The notes beneath the pieces were generated by a model. It saw only the letters and a list, made by a program, of their open reading frames with translations. It was not told the DNA's origin and did no database searches. Source: Pseudarthrobacter sp. Fe7 (GTDB lineage Bacteria > Actinomycetota > Actinomycetes > Actinomycetales > Micrococcaceae). Taken from it: a stretch of DNA of 64,000 nt. The stretch covers positions 1,860,001 to 1,924,000 of the forward strand of contig CP099977.1 in NCBI GenBank assembly GCA_024372495.1, written 5' to 3'. Below, one piece after another: positions 1 through 16,250 of this stretch. Every line of letters starts with the position of its first letter. Within the stretch, counting starts at the first letter, position 1. Made by a program: the position numbers and the translations under genes.

Positions 1-2058
<2,058 letters not shown>

Positions 2059-2061
2059 TAG

Positions 2062-5989
<3,928 letters not shown>

Positions 5990-6000
5990 CCAACCCGGCG

Positions 6001-6050
6001 AAGGCCCCGTTTCTCTTTGGCAGTTTTGCCAGGGAGGGGCGGGGCCTTTC
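6001..6050 (+). terminator. Probable rpoBC terminator
   Basis: AAGGCCCCG at 6001-6009 pairs with CGGGGCCTT at 6040-6048. A smaller TGGCA/TGCCA hairpin lies inside. It begins 12 bases after the rpoC stop. Only a short pyrimidine tract follows, so termination strength is uncertain. Confidence 0.6.
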
Positions 6051-6062
6051 CCATACACCCGA

Positions 6063-6092
6063 TTAAGCCGCGGGATCAAGCCGTGCTAGACT
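6063..6092 (+). promoter_or_regulatory. Candidate promoter of the rpsL-rpsG-fusA-tuf region
   Basis: TAGACT at 6087-6092 is preceded by TGC (extended -10 style). A weak -35-like TTAAGC lies 18 bases upstream at 6063-6068. The same -10 hexamer occurs before tuf, secY and glmM. The roughly 240-base leader to rpsL holds a short GCATCAT/ATGATGC hairpin near 6135-6156 and no recognised riboswitch. Confidence 0.45.
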
Positions 6093-6334
6093 AGAGGTAA
6101 TTGTTTGTGTGGCAGTGGATGAAGGCCGCCGCAGCATCATTTTGGTTTTGTTCTCATGATGCCGGGTGTGAGCTTGTTTCCGGGTTGCGGGCTAGGTGCG
6201 CAACGAATGCCACGCTTTTGCACGCCTAAGTACGATTCCAAATGTGCAGACTGCAGAAACAACGCCAAAATCGGTGCAGCGACGGTTGATGCCTGGATGC
6301 GCCGGTAGAGATCAATCCAACGGAGAACACGAGA

Positions 6335-6709
6335 GTGCCTACGATTAACCAGCTGGTCCGCAAGGGCCGCACGCCTAAGGTCAAGAAGACCAAGGCTCCC
6401 GCGCTTAACGGCAGCCCGATGCGCCGCGGTGTTTGCACCCGCGTCTACACCACCACCCCGAAGAAGCCGAACTCGGCTCTGCGTAAGGTCGCCCGTGTGC
6501 GCCTCAACGGTGGCATCGAAGTTACCGCCTACATCCCCGGTGTCGGCCACAACCTGCAGGAGCACTCCATTGTGCTCGTTCGCGGTGGTCGTGTGAAGGA
6601 CCTTCCCGGTGTCCGCTACAAGATCGTCCGTGGCGCCCTCGATACCCAGGGTGTGAAGAACCGTAAGCAGGCCCGCAGCCGCTACGGCGCAAAGATGGAG
6701 AAGAAGTAA
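6335..6709 (+). CDS. rpsL: 30S ribosomal protein S12
   Basis: Decoding-centre protein of the small subunit; 124 residues, full length. GTG start at 6335 preceded by GGAG. The motifs [13 protein letters not shown] and [10 protein letters not shown] are intact, including the lysines whose mutation gives streptomycin resistance in other bacteria. First gene of the rpsL-rpsG-fusA-tuf group; rpsG begins two bases after its stop. No frameshift. Confidence 0.98.
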   Translation: MPTINQLVRKGRTPKVKKTKAPALNGSPMRRGVCTRVYTTTPKKPNSALRKVARVRLNGGIEVTAYIPGVGHNLQEHSIVLVRGGRVKDLPGVRYKIVRGALDTQGVKNRKQARSRYGAKMEKK

Positions 6710-6710
6710 T

Positions 6711-7181
6711 ATGCCTCGCAAGGGTCCGGCCCCCAAGCGGCCGCTCGTTTCGGATCCGGTTTACGGTTCCCCGCTGGTAACCCAGCTCATCAACAAGGTG
6801 CTCGTTGACGGCAAGAAGTCCACGGCAGAGCGCATTGTCTACGGTGCACTCGAAGGCGCACGCGCCAAGTCCGGCGGCGACCCCGTTGCAGCCCTGAAGA
6901 AGGCCATGGACAACGTCAAGCCTTCGCTTGAGGTCCGCTCCCGCCGTGTTGGTGGCGCCACCTACCAGGTTCCGGTTGAAGTTAAGCCGGGCCGCTCCAC
7001 CGCACTCGCACTGCGCTGGCTGGTTGGCTACTCCAAGGCCCGCCGTGAAAAGACGATGACCGAACGCCTCCAGAACGAAATCCTGGATGCGTCCAACGGT
7101 CTCGGTGCCGCTGTGAAGCGTCGCGAAGACACCCACAAGATGGCCGAGTCCAACAAGGCCTTCGCACACTACCGCTGGTAA
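6711..7181 (+). CDS. rpsG: 30S ribosomal protein S7
   Basis: Primary 16S rRNA binder that organises the head of the small subunit; 156 residues, standard length. It begins [20 protein letters not shown] and ends in the usual [13 protein letters not shown]. Tightly linked to rpsL, so probably translated from the same message. Intact. Confidence 0.98.
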   Translation: MPRKGPAPKRPLVSDPVYGSPLVTQLINKVLVDGKKSTAERIVYGALEGARAKSGGDPVAALKKAMDNVKPSLEVRSRRVGGATYQVPVEVKPGRSTALALRWLVGYSKARREKTMTERLQNEILDASNGLGAAVKRREDTHKMAESNKAFAHYRW

Positions 7182-7192
7182 TACTCCCCGGA

Positions 7193-7220
7193 CGCCGCCG
7201 GCTCAACCGAGCCGGCGGCG
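7193..7220 (+). promoter_or_regulatory. rpsG-fusA intercistronic hairpin
   Basis: Perfect 12-bp stem CGCCGCCGGCTC with loop AACC and its complement, 11 bases after the rpsG stop and about 30 before fusA. No U-tract follows. It could tune rpsG/fusA expression or protect mRNA ends. Confidence 0.6.
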
Positions 7221-7250
7221 GACGTGTAGTCCATCCCAAAAGGAGACCCC

Positions 7251-9366
7251 GTGGCACAGGACGTGCTTACCGACCTTAGCAAGGTCCGCAACATCGGCAT
7301 CATGGCCCACATTGATGCCGGCAAGACCACTACAACCGAGCGCATCCTGTTCTACACGGGTGTGAACCACAAGATCGGCGAAACGCACGACGGCGCGTCG
7401 ACCACTGACTGGATGGAACAGGAAAAGGAACGCGGCATCACCATCACGTCTGCCGCCGTGACCTGCTTCTGGGAGAACAACCAGATCAACATCATCGACA
7501 CCCCCGGCCACGTGGACTTCACCGTCGAGGTTGAGCGCTCCCTGCGCGTCCTCGATGGCGCAGTTGCCGTCTTCGATGGCAAGGAAGGCGTTGAGCCGCA
7601 GTCTGAGACCGTGTGGCGCCAGGCTGACAAGTACAACGTTCCGCGTATCTGCTTCGTCAACAAGATGGACAAGCTCGGTGCTGACTTCTACTTCACCGTA
7701 GACACCATCGTCAGCCGCCTTGGTGCCAAGCCGCTGGTCATGCAGCTGCCCATCGGTGCCGAGAACGACTTCATCGGCGTCGTGGACCTGCTCTACATGC
7801 GTGCCCTGGTGTGGCCCGGCGATGCCAAGGGTGACGTCACCATGGGTGCCAAGTACGAGATCCGCGAGATCCCGGCTGACCTCCAGGAAAAGGCTGAGGA
7901 ATACCGCGCGAACCTCGTTGAGACCGTCGCCGAATCTTCCGAAGAACTCATGGAGAAGTACCTCGAGGGCGAAGAGATCTCGATCGACGAGCTCAAGGCC
8001 GGCATCCGCAAGATGACCATCAACTCTGAGCTCTACCCGATCTTCTGTGGCTCCGCCTTCAAGAACCGCGGCGTTCAGCCCATGCTCGACGCAGTTGTGG
8101 ACTACCTCCCCAACCCGCTCGACGTCCCCCCGATGGTGGGCCACGATCCCCGCGACGAAGAGAAGGAACTGACGCGCAAGCCTTCCGCTGAAGAGCCGTT
8201 CTCGGCACTGGCGTTCAAGATTGCTGCACACCCCTTCTTCGGCCAGCTCACCTTCATCCGCGTGTACTCCGGTCACGTTGAAGCAGGCGCCCAGGTGGTC
8301 AACTCCACCAAGGGCAAAAAGGAGCGCATTGGCAAGCTGTTCCAGATGCACGCCAACAAGGAAATGCCCGTTGAGGGCGCTACCGCCGGCCACATCTACG
8401 CAGCCATCGGCCTGAAGGACACCACCACGGGTGACACCTTGTGCGACGCGTCCAACCAGATCGTCCTCGAGTCCATGAGCTTCCCGGAGCCCGTGATCTC
8501 GGTTGCCATCGAGCCGAACACCAAGGGTGACCAGGAGAAGCTCTCCACGGCCATCCAGAAGCTCTCCGCTGAGGACCCCACCTTCCAGGTGTCCCTCAAC
8601 GAAGACACAGGCCAGACCATCATCGCCGGCATGGGCGAGCCTCCACCTGGACATCCTGGTGGACCGCATGCGCCGCGAATTCAAGGTCGAGGCAAACGTG
8701 GGCAAGCCCCAGGTTGCCTACCGCGAAACCATCAAGCGCGCTGTCGAACGCCACGACTACACGCACAAGAAGCAGACCGGTGGTTCGGGCCAGTTCGCAA
8801 AGATCCAGATCGCCATCGAGCCGCTGGACACCGCCGAGGGCGAGCTGTACGAGTTCGAGAACAAGGTCACCGGTGGCCGCGTTCCCCGCGAGTACATCCC
8901 GTCTGTTGACGCGGGCATCCAGGACGCGCTGAACGACGGCGTCCTGGCTGGCTACCCGGTTGTCGGCATCAAGGCCACGCTGATCGACGGCGCGTACCAC
9001 GATGTTGACTCTTCGGAAATGGCGTTCAAGATCGCCGGCCGTATGGCTTTCAAGGAAGCTGCACGCAAGGCGAACCCCGTTCTGCTCGAGCCGCTGATGG
9101 ATGTCGAGGTCCGCACCCCTGAGGAATACATGGGTGAAGTTATCGGTGACCTCAACTCCCGCCGTGGCCAGATGCAGTCCATGGAAGATGCACAGGGCGT
9201 CAAGGTCATCCGTGCGCACGTGCCGCTGTCCGGCATGTTCGGCTACATCGGCGACCTGCGCTCCAAGACCCAGGGCCGTGCTGTGTACTCCATGACGTTC
9301 AACAGCTACGCCGAGGTCCCGAAGGCAGTTGCCGACGAGATCATCCAGAAGACCCGCGGCGAATAG
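7251..9366 (+). CDS. fusA: Elongation factor G
   Basis: Translocase GTPase of translation elongation and ribosome recycling. GTG start at 7251 preceded by AAAGGAG. Nucleotide-binding motifs are visible: [15 protein letters not shown] (P-loop), DTPGHVDFT and NKMDKLG, followed by the EF-Tu-like barrel and the EF-G C-terminal domains ([26 protein letters not shown]). Repaired length is 704 residues, as expected. One extra base at 8637-8643 (GAGCCTC for GAGCTC, in GMGELHLDIL) splits the frame. The product is otherwise well conserved, so a consensus error is the simplest reading. Confidence 0.97.
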
Positions 9367-9427
9367 TCCACGGACTTCTCAACGCAACAAACTCGGGTGC
9401 GCTGACCGGCAACGGAAAGCACAGCCG

Positions 9428-9487
9428 GTGCAGGTGGCCGGGCCCGGTCGGATTCGTCCGGTCGAGCCGGGTTCCGGCCATCTGCAC
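9428..9487 (+). promoter_or_regulatory. fusA-tuf intergenic long hairpin
   Basis: GTGCAGGTGGCCGG at 9428-9441 pairs with CCGGCCATCTGCAC at 9474-9487 (one G-U pair), with a CCCGG/CCGGG inner stem. Probably a partial terminator or processing site that separates tuf output from fusA. Confidence 0.55.
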
Positions 9488-9528
9488 GAACAGGATCTTG
9501 GGACTAGTATTAGTTCCTGAATCTGCAA

Positions 9529-9559
9529 TTTCACCAATCCAAAGCCCCCCAAGTAGACT
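9529..9559 (+). promoter_or_regulatory. Candidate tuf promoter
   Basis: TAGACT at 9554-9559 with a weak TTTCAC 19 bases upstream. It lies about 70 bases before the tuf GTG, after the fusA-tuf hairpin. A CTGCCGC/GCGGCAG stem lies in the leader near 9572-9592. Confidence 0.4.
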
Positions 9560-9628
9560 TACCTGAGTTTCTGCCGCGACAAGTGCGGCAGGAGGGTATG
9601 TCATTTGAAAACGTTCTAGGAGGAACCT

Positions 9629-10820
9629 GTGGCAAAGGCAAAGTTCGAGCGGACTAAGCCGCACGTCAACATCGGCACCATTGGTCACGTTGACCACGGT
9701 AAGACGACGCTGACGGCCGCCATTTCCAAGGTGCTGTACGACAAGTACCCGACTCTCAACGAGAAGCGTGACTTCGCGTCGATCGACTCTGCACCCGAAG
9801 AGCGTCAGCGCGGTATTACCATCAACATCTCCCACGTGGAGTACCAGACCGAGAAGCGCCACTACGCACACGTAGACGCCCCCGGCCACGCTGACTACAT
9901 CAAGAACATGATCACCGGTGCTGCACAGATGGACGGCGCAATCCTCGTGGTTGCCGCTACCGACGGCCCGATGGCTCAGACCCGCGAGCACGTTCTGCTG
10001 GCCCGCCAGGTTGGTGTTCCCTACCTGCTGGTCGCGCTGAACAAGGCTGACATGGTCGATGACGAAGAACTCCTCGACCTCGTCGAAATGGAAGTTCGTG
10101 AGCTCCTCAGCTCGCAGGGCTTCGACGGTGACGAAGCACCGGTCGTCCGCGTTTCGGGCCTGAAGGCTCTGGAAGGCGACCCGGAGTGGGTCAAGTCCGT
10201 TGAGGACCTGATGGCTGCTGTTGACGAGTCCGTTCCGGACCCCGTACGTGACCGCGACAAGCCGTTCCTGATGCCGATCGAAGACGTCTTCACCATCACC
10301 GGCCGTGGCACCGTTGTTACGGGCCGCGCCGAGCGTGGAACCCTCGCGATCAACTCTGAGGTCGAGATCGTCGGCATCCGCCCGGTCCAGAAGACCACGG
10401 TTACCGGTATCGAGATGTTCCACAAGCAGGCTCGACGAAGCATGGGCCGGCGAGAACTGTGGACTGCTGCTCCGTGGTCTGAAGCGCGACGATGTCGAGC
10501 GTGGCCAGGTTGTCGTCAAGCCGGGTTCCATCACCCCGCACACCGACTTCGAGGCCAACGTCTACATCCTCTCCAAGGACGAAGGCGGACGTCACAACCC
10601 GTTCTACTCCAACTACCGCCCGCAGTTCTACTTCCGCACCACGGACGTAACCGGCGTTATCACCCTGCCCGAGGGCACGGAGATGGTTATGCCTGGCGAC
10701 AACACTGAGATGACCGTTGCGCTCATCCAGCCCATCGCTATGGAAGAGGGCCTCGGCTTCGCTATCCGCGAAGGCGGCCGCACCGTTGGTTCGGGACGCG
10801 TTACCAAGATCATCAAGTAG
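9629..10820 (+). CDS. tuf: Elongation factor Tu
   Basis: GTPase delivering aminoacyl-tRNA to the ribosome. GTG start at 9629 preceded by a strong [28 protein letters not shown] and NKADMVD are intact. Repaired length is 396 residues. One extra G at 10427-10433 (CAGGCTC for CAGCTC, in [14 protein letters not shown]) shifts the frame; the remainder, ending in [10 protein letters not shown], is normal. It has its own likely promoter and a strong terminator, so it may be expressed both with fusA and alone. Confidence 0.97.
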
Positions 10821-10869
10821 TCCTTGCTGATCAAGGGTCTGCCGGGCCAAGGCCCGACGAATCCATAGG

Positions 10870-10906
10870 AAAGCCCCGCTGCTCCAAGCAGCGGGGCTTT
10901 CTTTAT
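10870..10906 (+). terminator. tuf intrinsic terminator
   Basis: A 14-bp perfect stem, AAAGCCCCGCTGCT, with a three-base loop and its complement ending in CTTT, is followed by CTTTAT. Located 50 bases after the tuf stop. Confidence 0.88.
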
Positions 10907-10981
10907 GCCCTTTGCAGCCGGGCCCACGGATGCCGCCGCAACAGCCCACTGATACTGTTGCAGCACTGAAAGGAGATCATC

Positions 10982-11107
10982 ATGGGGTGGCTTATCTTCC
11001 TGCTCGTCGCGGTTGCCGTAGTAGCCGGGGTGTTCTGGGTTCGAAAGAATTTCAGGCACGAAATTGACCGGGCCAAGCGAATCAACAGATCAAACAAGAA
11101 CCAGTAG
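10982..11107 (+). CDS. Small single-pass membrane protein, 41 residues
   Basis: ATG 10982 with AGGAGA six bases upstream, stop TAG 11105-11107. Residues 3-20 form one hydrophobic helix (WLIFLLVAVAVVAGVFWV). A short, strongly basic and polar tail rich in Arg, Lys and Asn follows, so the C-terminus is probably cytoplasmic. It lies between the tuf terminator and the metal-transporter operator. The ribosome-binding site, clean helix and charge pattern support a real gene. Function is unknown and no family was recognised. Confidence 0.6.
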   Translation: MGWLIFLLVAVAVVAGVFWVRKNFRHEIDRAKRINRSNKNQ

Positions 11108-11150
11108 CGGAAGCCTCCAGCAACCATTGCTGGTAGGCCTTATTCCTACT

Positions 11151-11166
11151 TTTCGGTATACCTAAA
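11151..11166 (+). promoter_or_regulatory. Candidate MntR/DtxR-type operator upstream of the Nramp transporter
   Basis: TTTCGGTATACCTAAA is a 16-bp palindrome with one mismatch. It sits 49 bases before the proposed ATG and next to a possible -10 (TATCCT at 11173-11178). Metal-sensing DtxR-family repressors bind such palindromes upstream of Mn/Fe transporter genes in actinobacteria. The assignment is inference from shape and location. Confidence 0.5.
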
Positions 11167-11214
11167 TCCGCGCTATCCTCGACTTATTGACGCCCGCAAC
11201 GACGAGGACACGCG

Positions 11215-12461
11215 ATGGCAGTTTCAACAATCCCGGCGGCATCCGCCTCCACGGGGGCTGGTCGCGCCTCCTGCTGCTTGGGCCGGCGTTCGTGGCGGCC
11301 ATTGCCTACGTGGACCCTGGGAACGTGGCGGCGAACCTGACGGCCGGGGCGAACTTCGGGTACCTCCTGGTCTGGGTTTTGGTTGCCGCCAACGCCATGG
11401 CCGTCCTGATCCAGTACCAGTCAGCCAAACTCGGCCTCGCTACCGGAATGAGCCTGCCGGAGATCCTCGGCAATCGCCTGGGCACGGGGCGGCGCCGCGC
11501 TTACTGGGTGCAGGCAGAGATTGTTGCCGGCGCCACGGACATGGCGGAGGTCATTGGCGGGGCTGTGGCGCTCAACCTGCTCTTCGGCCTGCCCCTGCTG
11601 ACAGGCGGAGTCATCATTGGCCTGGCGTCCATGCTCCTGTTGGCGCTTCAGTCGCGCCGGAGCCAAAAGTCCTTCGAGCTCGCCATCCTGACCCTTCTCG
11701 GTGTCATCGCGATTGGTTTTGTTTCGGGTCTGTTCGTCGCACCGCCGGATGCGGGCGGGGCCCTTGCCGGTCTTGTGCCGAGGTTCGAAGGAACGGACAC
11801 GGTCCTGCTTGCCGCCAGCATGCTCGGCGCCACCGTCATGCCGCACGCCATTTACCTGCACTCAGCGCTGGCCCGGGACCGTCACGGCTTCTCGAAAGAT
11901 CCCGCGGTCAGGACGCGGTTGATCCGGGCTACCCGCGTGGATGTTGCCGGAGCCCTGCTGCTCGCCGGAATCGTGAATATCGCCATGCTGCTGCTGGCCG
12001 CCACCAGCCTGCGCGGAGTGGAGGGAACCGATACGATCGCCGGTGCGCACGCCGCGGTGGCGTCGGCGCTGGGGCCGGTTATCGGTGTCGCATTCGCAGT
12101 GGGACTGCTGGCATCGGGCCTGGCATCCACGTCGGTGGGGTGCTATGCCGGGGCAACCATCATGGGGGGCCTGCTGAAGGTGAGGATTCCGCTGCTCATC
12201 CGCCGGACGGTGACCCTGATCCCTGCGTTGGTGGTGTTAGGCGCAGGCGTCGAACCCACGCTGGCCCTGGTCCTCAGCCAGGTCCTCCTGAGTTTTGGTA
12301 TTCCGTTCGCGCTCATTCCGCTGATCCGCCTTACCGGCAGCCGGAAAGTGATGGGAATCCACGCCGATTCGAAACCGCTGCGGATCGCTGGTTGGACGAG
12401 TGCCACCCTGATCGTGGGCCTGAACTGCGTGCTGATCGTTCTTACAGCGCTGGGACGCTAA
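11215..12461 (+). CDS. mntH: Nramp-family divalent metal (Mn2+) transporter MntH
   Basis: Proton-coupled manganese/iron importer in the membrane, about 415 residues with eleven or so hydrophobic helices. Family signatures are present: the metal-binding YVDPGNVAANL in helix 1 and VMPHAIYLHSAL in helix 6. Start choice: the long frame can only be opened from TTG 11187, which has no ribosome-binding site. ATG 11215 has GAGGA 8-9 bases upstream but is out of frame by one. One extra G in the G-run at 11253-11257 would join it as MAVSTIPAASASTGGWSRLLLLGPAF, matching the homopolymer losses seen elsewhere. A palindromic operator upstream suggests repression by metal. Transport of Mn rather than another divalent metal is inferred from the family. 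Confidence 0.88.
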
Positions 12462-12482
12462 AGGCGCCGGCGCGCTGTTTGG

Positions 12483-13919
12483 CTAGTCCTGCAGCTGGCC
12501 CCGGGCCCGCGAGAGCGCCTGGTACCAGTAGAAGGACTGTTTGGGAGTCCGCTCCAGCGAATCGAAGTCCACGTGCACCAGGCCAAACCGCTGGGAGTAG
12601 CCTGCCGCCCACTCGAAATTGTCCATCAGCGTCCACACGTAATAGCCGCGCAGGTCGACGCCCTCCGCGATCCCGCCCGGGGCAGTGGCCTCAAGCGCTG
12701 TCCCCAGATGCGTTGCCAGGTACTCCACCCGGTCCGCATCCTCCAAGGTTTTCGAGACCCTGTCGGGTTCAGGGAAGCTCGCCCCGCCCTCGGTGATGTA
12801 TATCGGTGGGAGGGCTTCGCCGTACCGGTCCCGCATTTCCTGCAGCAGGACGCCCAGGTGCTCCGGTGCCACAGGCCACCCGAAGCCGGTGCTGCCGTAC
12901 TCCGGATATCCCACTTCGTGGAACGGCAGCTTGGCCATTTCCTTGTGCATGTCCGCGGGCATGGGGGTGATGCCCGGCCCCAGGGCCACCTTCACCGGGA
13001 AGTAGTAGTTGAGCCCGTAAAAGTCCAGGGGCTGGTGGATGGTCTTGAGGTCGGCGTCGGAGATCCTGCCGATCGAGCGCAGCCAGGGCTTGGCGTAGAG
13101 GGGCAGCGAGGGGTAGCGGCCCAGCAGGACGGGGTCCGCGTAGATCCTGTTCATCAGCAGGTCATACAGGTGCGCGACCAGCCGGTCGCCGATCTTCCGG
13201 GTTGCCGGCCGGACGGGGGAGTGCAGGTTGGTGACGCCAACACCGCCCGCCACTCCTGCGGCCCGCAGCGCCTGCGCGCCCAGCCCGTGGGCCAGGAGCT
13301 GGTGGTGGATGGCAGGAAGGGCATCGAACATCAACCGGCGGCCAGGCGCGTGCACCCCCAAGGCGTATCCGTTGAGGGTGACCGAGACGGGTTCGTTGAG
13401 GGTGACCCACTGATCCACCCGGTCGCCGAACCGCTCGCCGGCGGCCCGTGCATAGTCGCCGAACCTTTCAGCGGTGTCGCGGTTCAGCCAACCGCCGCGC
13501 TGTTCCAGGGGCAGCGGGGTATCCCAGTGGTACAGGGTGGCCATGGGGGAGATGCCGGCGTCAAGGAGCCTGGTCGATCAGGCGGTCGTAGAAGTCCAGG
13601 CCTTCGGCATTGAAACTCCCCGGCCGTCAGGTTGGATTCGCGGCCAGGAAAGCGAAAACCGGTAGGAGTCCACGCCCAGTTCCTTGAGCAGCGCAACATC
13701 TTCCGGCAGCCTGTTGTAGTGGTCGCACGCGACGGCGGGGGAGTGTCCGTCCACGATGGCGCCGGGTTTCTCCGCGAAGGCGTCCCATCCGGATGGCCCG
13801 CGGCCCCCGGCTTTCAGCGCACCTTCAATCTGGAACGCCGCCGCCGCAACGCCGAGGGTGAACGACGGCGGCACGCGCCCGGCCAGTTCCGTCACGGATT
13901 CAGTGCCTTCCAGGGTCAT
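12483..13919 (-). CDS. GH1 family beta-glucosidase
   Basis: Glycoside hydrolase family 1 retaining enzyme, probably cytoplasmic (no signal peptide), cleaving beta-glucosides or related disaccharides. Starts MTLEGTESVTELAGRVPPSFTLGVAAAAFQIEG. The acid/base glutamate is in TLNEPV and the nucleophile in YITEGGASF; the C-terminal SFYWYQ block is also typical. Two indels break the frame: an extra base at 13566-13572 (CAGGCTC on the coding strand for CAGCTC) and a missing G in the G-run near 13617 (RGSFNAEGLDFYDRL restored). It is convergent with mntH, with a 21-base gap and no clear terminator. Exact substrate is unknown. Confidence 0.9.
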
Positions 13920-14316
13920 GCCCCTATCATCCAGCCGGTTCCCATTCGCTGCAATGGGGCATCAGGAAGATGGCGCGGGAGTCGATTCGCATCTGCCCGC
14001 CTTTTCCGGCATACTAGATGAGTTGTTCAAGCGCTTCTTCGCGTCCCGATCCGGATAATGCCGGATGCAGGGTCCAGGTAGAAGACCAAACATAACCCAC
14101 CCCAATGGAATTGCGGATTTGTATGCGTGTTCAGCGCGACACGCCCGACCGCGGGGGTCGGTTGCGCCGGCAGGTTGAGGAACCCGGATTCATCCGGATT
14201 CAGCTTGTGCGGCGGATGGTGGTTACGACCTCAAATGCTTCGGCAGCCATACAACGTGTAAGTGAACAGGGCAGCCCTAAACCGGGGAAGCACAGACTGA
14301 AAGAGAGTCAGGCGAC
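13920..14316 (+). promoter_or_regulatory. S10 operon leader and promoter region
   Basis: 397 bases without a gene between the divergent beta-glucosidase and rpsJ. It holds a possible -10 (TACTAG within CATACTAGATG, 14012-14017), a CCGACC/GGTCGG hairpin near 14145-14161 and two nearby copies of CCGGATT. The S10 promoter must lie here, but I cannot fix it. No known riboswitch was recognised. Confidence 0.4.
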
Positions 14317-14625
14317 ATGGCGGGACAAAAAATCCGCATCCGGCTGAAGTCATACGACCACGAGGTCATTGACGTTTCAGCACGGAAGATCGTTGAGACG
14401 GTCACGCGCGCAGGCGCAACGGTAGTTGGCCCCGTGCCGCTGCCTACGGAGAAGAACGTGTACTGCGTTATCCGCTCTCCGCACAAGTACAAGGACAGCC
14501 GCGAGCACTTTGAAATGCGCACGCACAAGCGTCTTATCGACATCATCGATCCCACGCCGAAGGCTGTTGACTCGCTCATGCGTCTCGACCTGCCGGCTGA
14601 CGTGAACATCGAAATCAAGCTGTAG
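14317..14625 (+). CDS. rpsJ: 30S ribosomal protein S10
   Basis: First gene of the S10 operon; 102 residues, full length, beginning [19 protein letters not shown]. Small-subunit head protein that in other bacteria also serves as NusE in transcription antitermination. ATG 14317 preceded by an AAGAGAG purine tract. Intact. rplC follows after 17 bases. Confidence 0.98.
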
Positions 14626-14642
14626 GGAGGTGCTGAGAGACT

Positions 14643-15293
14643 ATGACCGCAACCCGTAACGTAAAGGGCCTGCTGGGCACGAAGCTCGGCATGACCCAGG
14701 TCTGGGACGAGAACAACAAGCTCATCCCCGTCACTGTGGTCCAGGCAGACTCGAACGTCATCACCCAGCTGCGCAACGCAGATGTTGATGGCTACGTCGC
14801 CGTTCAGATCGGCTACGGCCAGATCGATCCCCGCAAGGTCACCAAGCCGCTGGCTGGTCACTTTGAAAAGGCGGGCGTCACGCCTCGCCGCCACGTCGTC
14901 GAACTTCGTACCGCAGATGCTGCCGAGTACGAGCTGGGCCAGGAGCTCTCCGTAGAGCTCTTCGAAGCCGGCCAGAAGATCGACGTCGTCGGGACCACCA
15001 AGGGTAAGGGCTTCGCCGGTGTTATGAAGCGTCACGGCTTCCACGGCGTTGGAGCTTCCCACGGTGCCCACAAGAACCACCGTAAGCCCGGTTCAATCGG
15101 TGGCGCATCCACCCCGAGCCGCGTCTTCAAGGGCATGAAAATGGCCGGCCGCATGGGCGCCGTTCGTCACACCACGCTGAACCTCACGGTCCACGCGGTT
15201 GACGTCGAGAAGTCGCTGCTCCTGATCAAGGGTGCCGTCCCCGGCGCCCGCGGCCAGGTCGTACTCGTACGCACCGCCGTGAAGGGAGCCTAG
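14643..15293 (+). CDS. rplC: 50S ribosomal protein L3
   Basis: Large-subunit assembly protein near the peptidyl-transferase centre; 216 residues. Typical blocks [14 protein letters not shown] and [20 protein letters not shown] are present. ATG 14643 preceded by GGGAGGTGCTGAGAG. Intact. Confidence 0.98.
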   Translation: MTATRNVKGLLGTKLGMTQVWDENNKLIPVTVVQADSNVITQLRNADVDGYVAVQIGYGQIDPRKVTKPLAGHFEKAGVTPRRHVVELRTADAAEYELGQELSVELFEAGQKIDVVGTTKGKGFAGVMKRHGFHGVGASHGAHKNHRKPGSIGGASTPSRVFKGMKMAGRMGAVRHTTLNLTVHAVDVEKSLLLIKGAVPGARGQVVLVRTAVKGA

Positions 15294-15297
15294 TTCA

Positions 15298-15919
15298 ATG
15301 GCTAACACTGTCCAGGTCGACCTGCCTGCAGAGATCTTCGACGTTCAGACCAACGTGCCGCTGCTGCACCAGGTCGTCGTTGCCCAGGCTCGCTGCTGCC
15401 CGCCAGGGAACCCACAAGACCAAGACCCGCGCCGAAGTTTCGGGTGCAGGACGCAAGCCGTTCAAGCAGAAGGGCACCGGCCGCGCCCGTCAGGGTTCCA
15501 TCCGTGCTCCGCACATGACCGGCGGTGGCGTTGTCCACGGTCCTACCCCGCGTGACTACAGCCAGCGCACCCCCAAGAAGATGATTGCTGCTGCACTGCG
15601 CGGCGCACTGTCTGACCGGGCCCGCAACGGTCGCATCCACGTTGTCGCGGAACTGGTTGAAGGCGCCAAGCCCTCCGCCAAGACCGCACTGGCAACGCTG
15701 CGCGGTGTTTCCGACCGCAAGAACCTGCTGGTCGTCATCGAGCGCGATAACGACGTTGCTGCACTGTCCGTGCGCAACCTCGGCGGCGTTCACGTCCTGT
15801 ACGTGGACCAGCTGAACACCTACGACGTTCTCGTCTCTGATGACGTTGTCTTCACCAAGGCTGCCTACGACGCATTCGTAGCCGCTAAGGCAGCTAAGAA
15901 CGAGGAGGATGCCAAGTGA
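15298..15919 (+). CDS. rplD: 50S ribosomal protein L4
   Basis: Large-subunit assembly protein lining the exit tunnel; also the autogenous S10-operon regulator in enterobacteria (not shown here). Starts ATG 15298 four bases after rplC. One extra G at 15385-15391 (CAGGCTC for CAGCTC) separates the N-terminal [21 protein letters not shown] from [18 protein letters not shown]. Repaired length is 206 residues. Its TGA overlaps the rplW GTG. Confidence 0.96.
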
Positions 15920-16221
15920 GTGCAGCCACCATCAAGGATCCCCGCGACGTCGTGCTTGCACCCGTCGTGTCGGAAAAGAGCTACGGCCTGATCGACGAGG
16001 GCAAGTACACCTTCCTGGTGGACCCCCGTTCGAACAAGACCGAGATCAAGCTGGCCGTGGAGAAGATTTTCTCCGTCAAGGTCGAATCGATCAACACCAT
16101 CAACCGTGCCGGTAAGCGCAAGCGCACCAAATTCGGATGGGGTACCCGCAAGAACACCAAGCGTGCGATTGTCACCCTCAAAGAAGGCACCATCGACATC
16201 TTCGGCGGTCCGCTCGCGTAG
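15916..16221 (+). CDS. rplW: 50S ribosomal protein L23
   Basis: Tunnel-exit protein and docking site for trigger factor and SRP; 101 residues. GTG 15916 overlaps the rplD stop by four bases, indicating translational coupling. Contains [17 protein letters not shown] and [10 protein letters not shown]. Intact. Confidence 0.97.
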   Translation: MSAATIKDPRDVVLAPVVSEKSYGLIDEGKYTFLVDPRSNKTEIKLAVEKIFSVKVESINTINRAGKRKRTKFGWGTRKNTKRAIVTLKEGTIDIFGGPLA

Positions 16222-16250
16222 CGGAGACCACTTTAACGAGGAAATAAATT

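Noticed and set aside
12140..12796. Plus-strand frame across the mntH and GH1 ends
   Set aside because: Proline/arginine-rich translation in the wrong frame of both real genes.
12573..13613. 346-codon plus-strand frame opposite the beta-glucosidase
   Set aside because: Antisense shadow; the minus strand carries GH1 motifs.
13920..14316. Known riboswitch or L4-type leader before rpsJ
   Set aside because: Only a 6-bp hairpin and short repeats are visible; nothing matches a named family.
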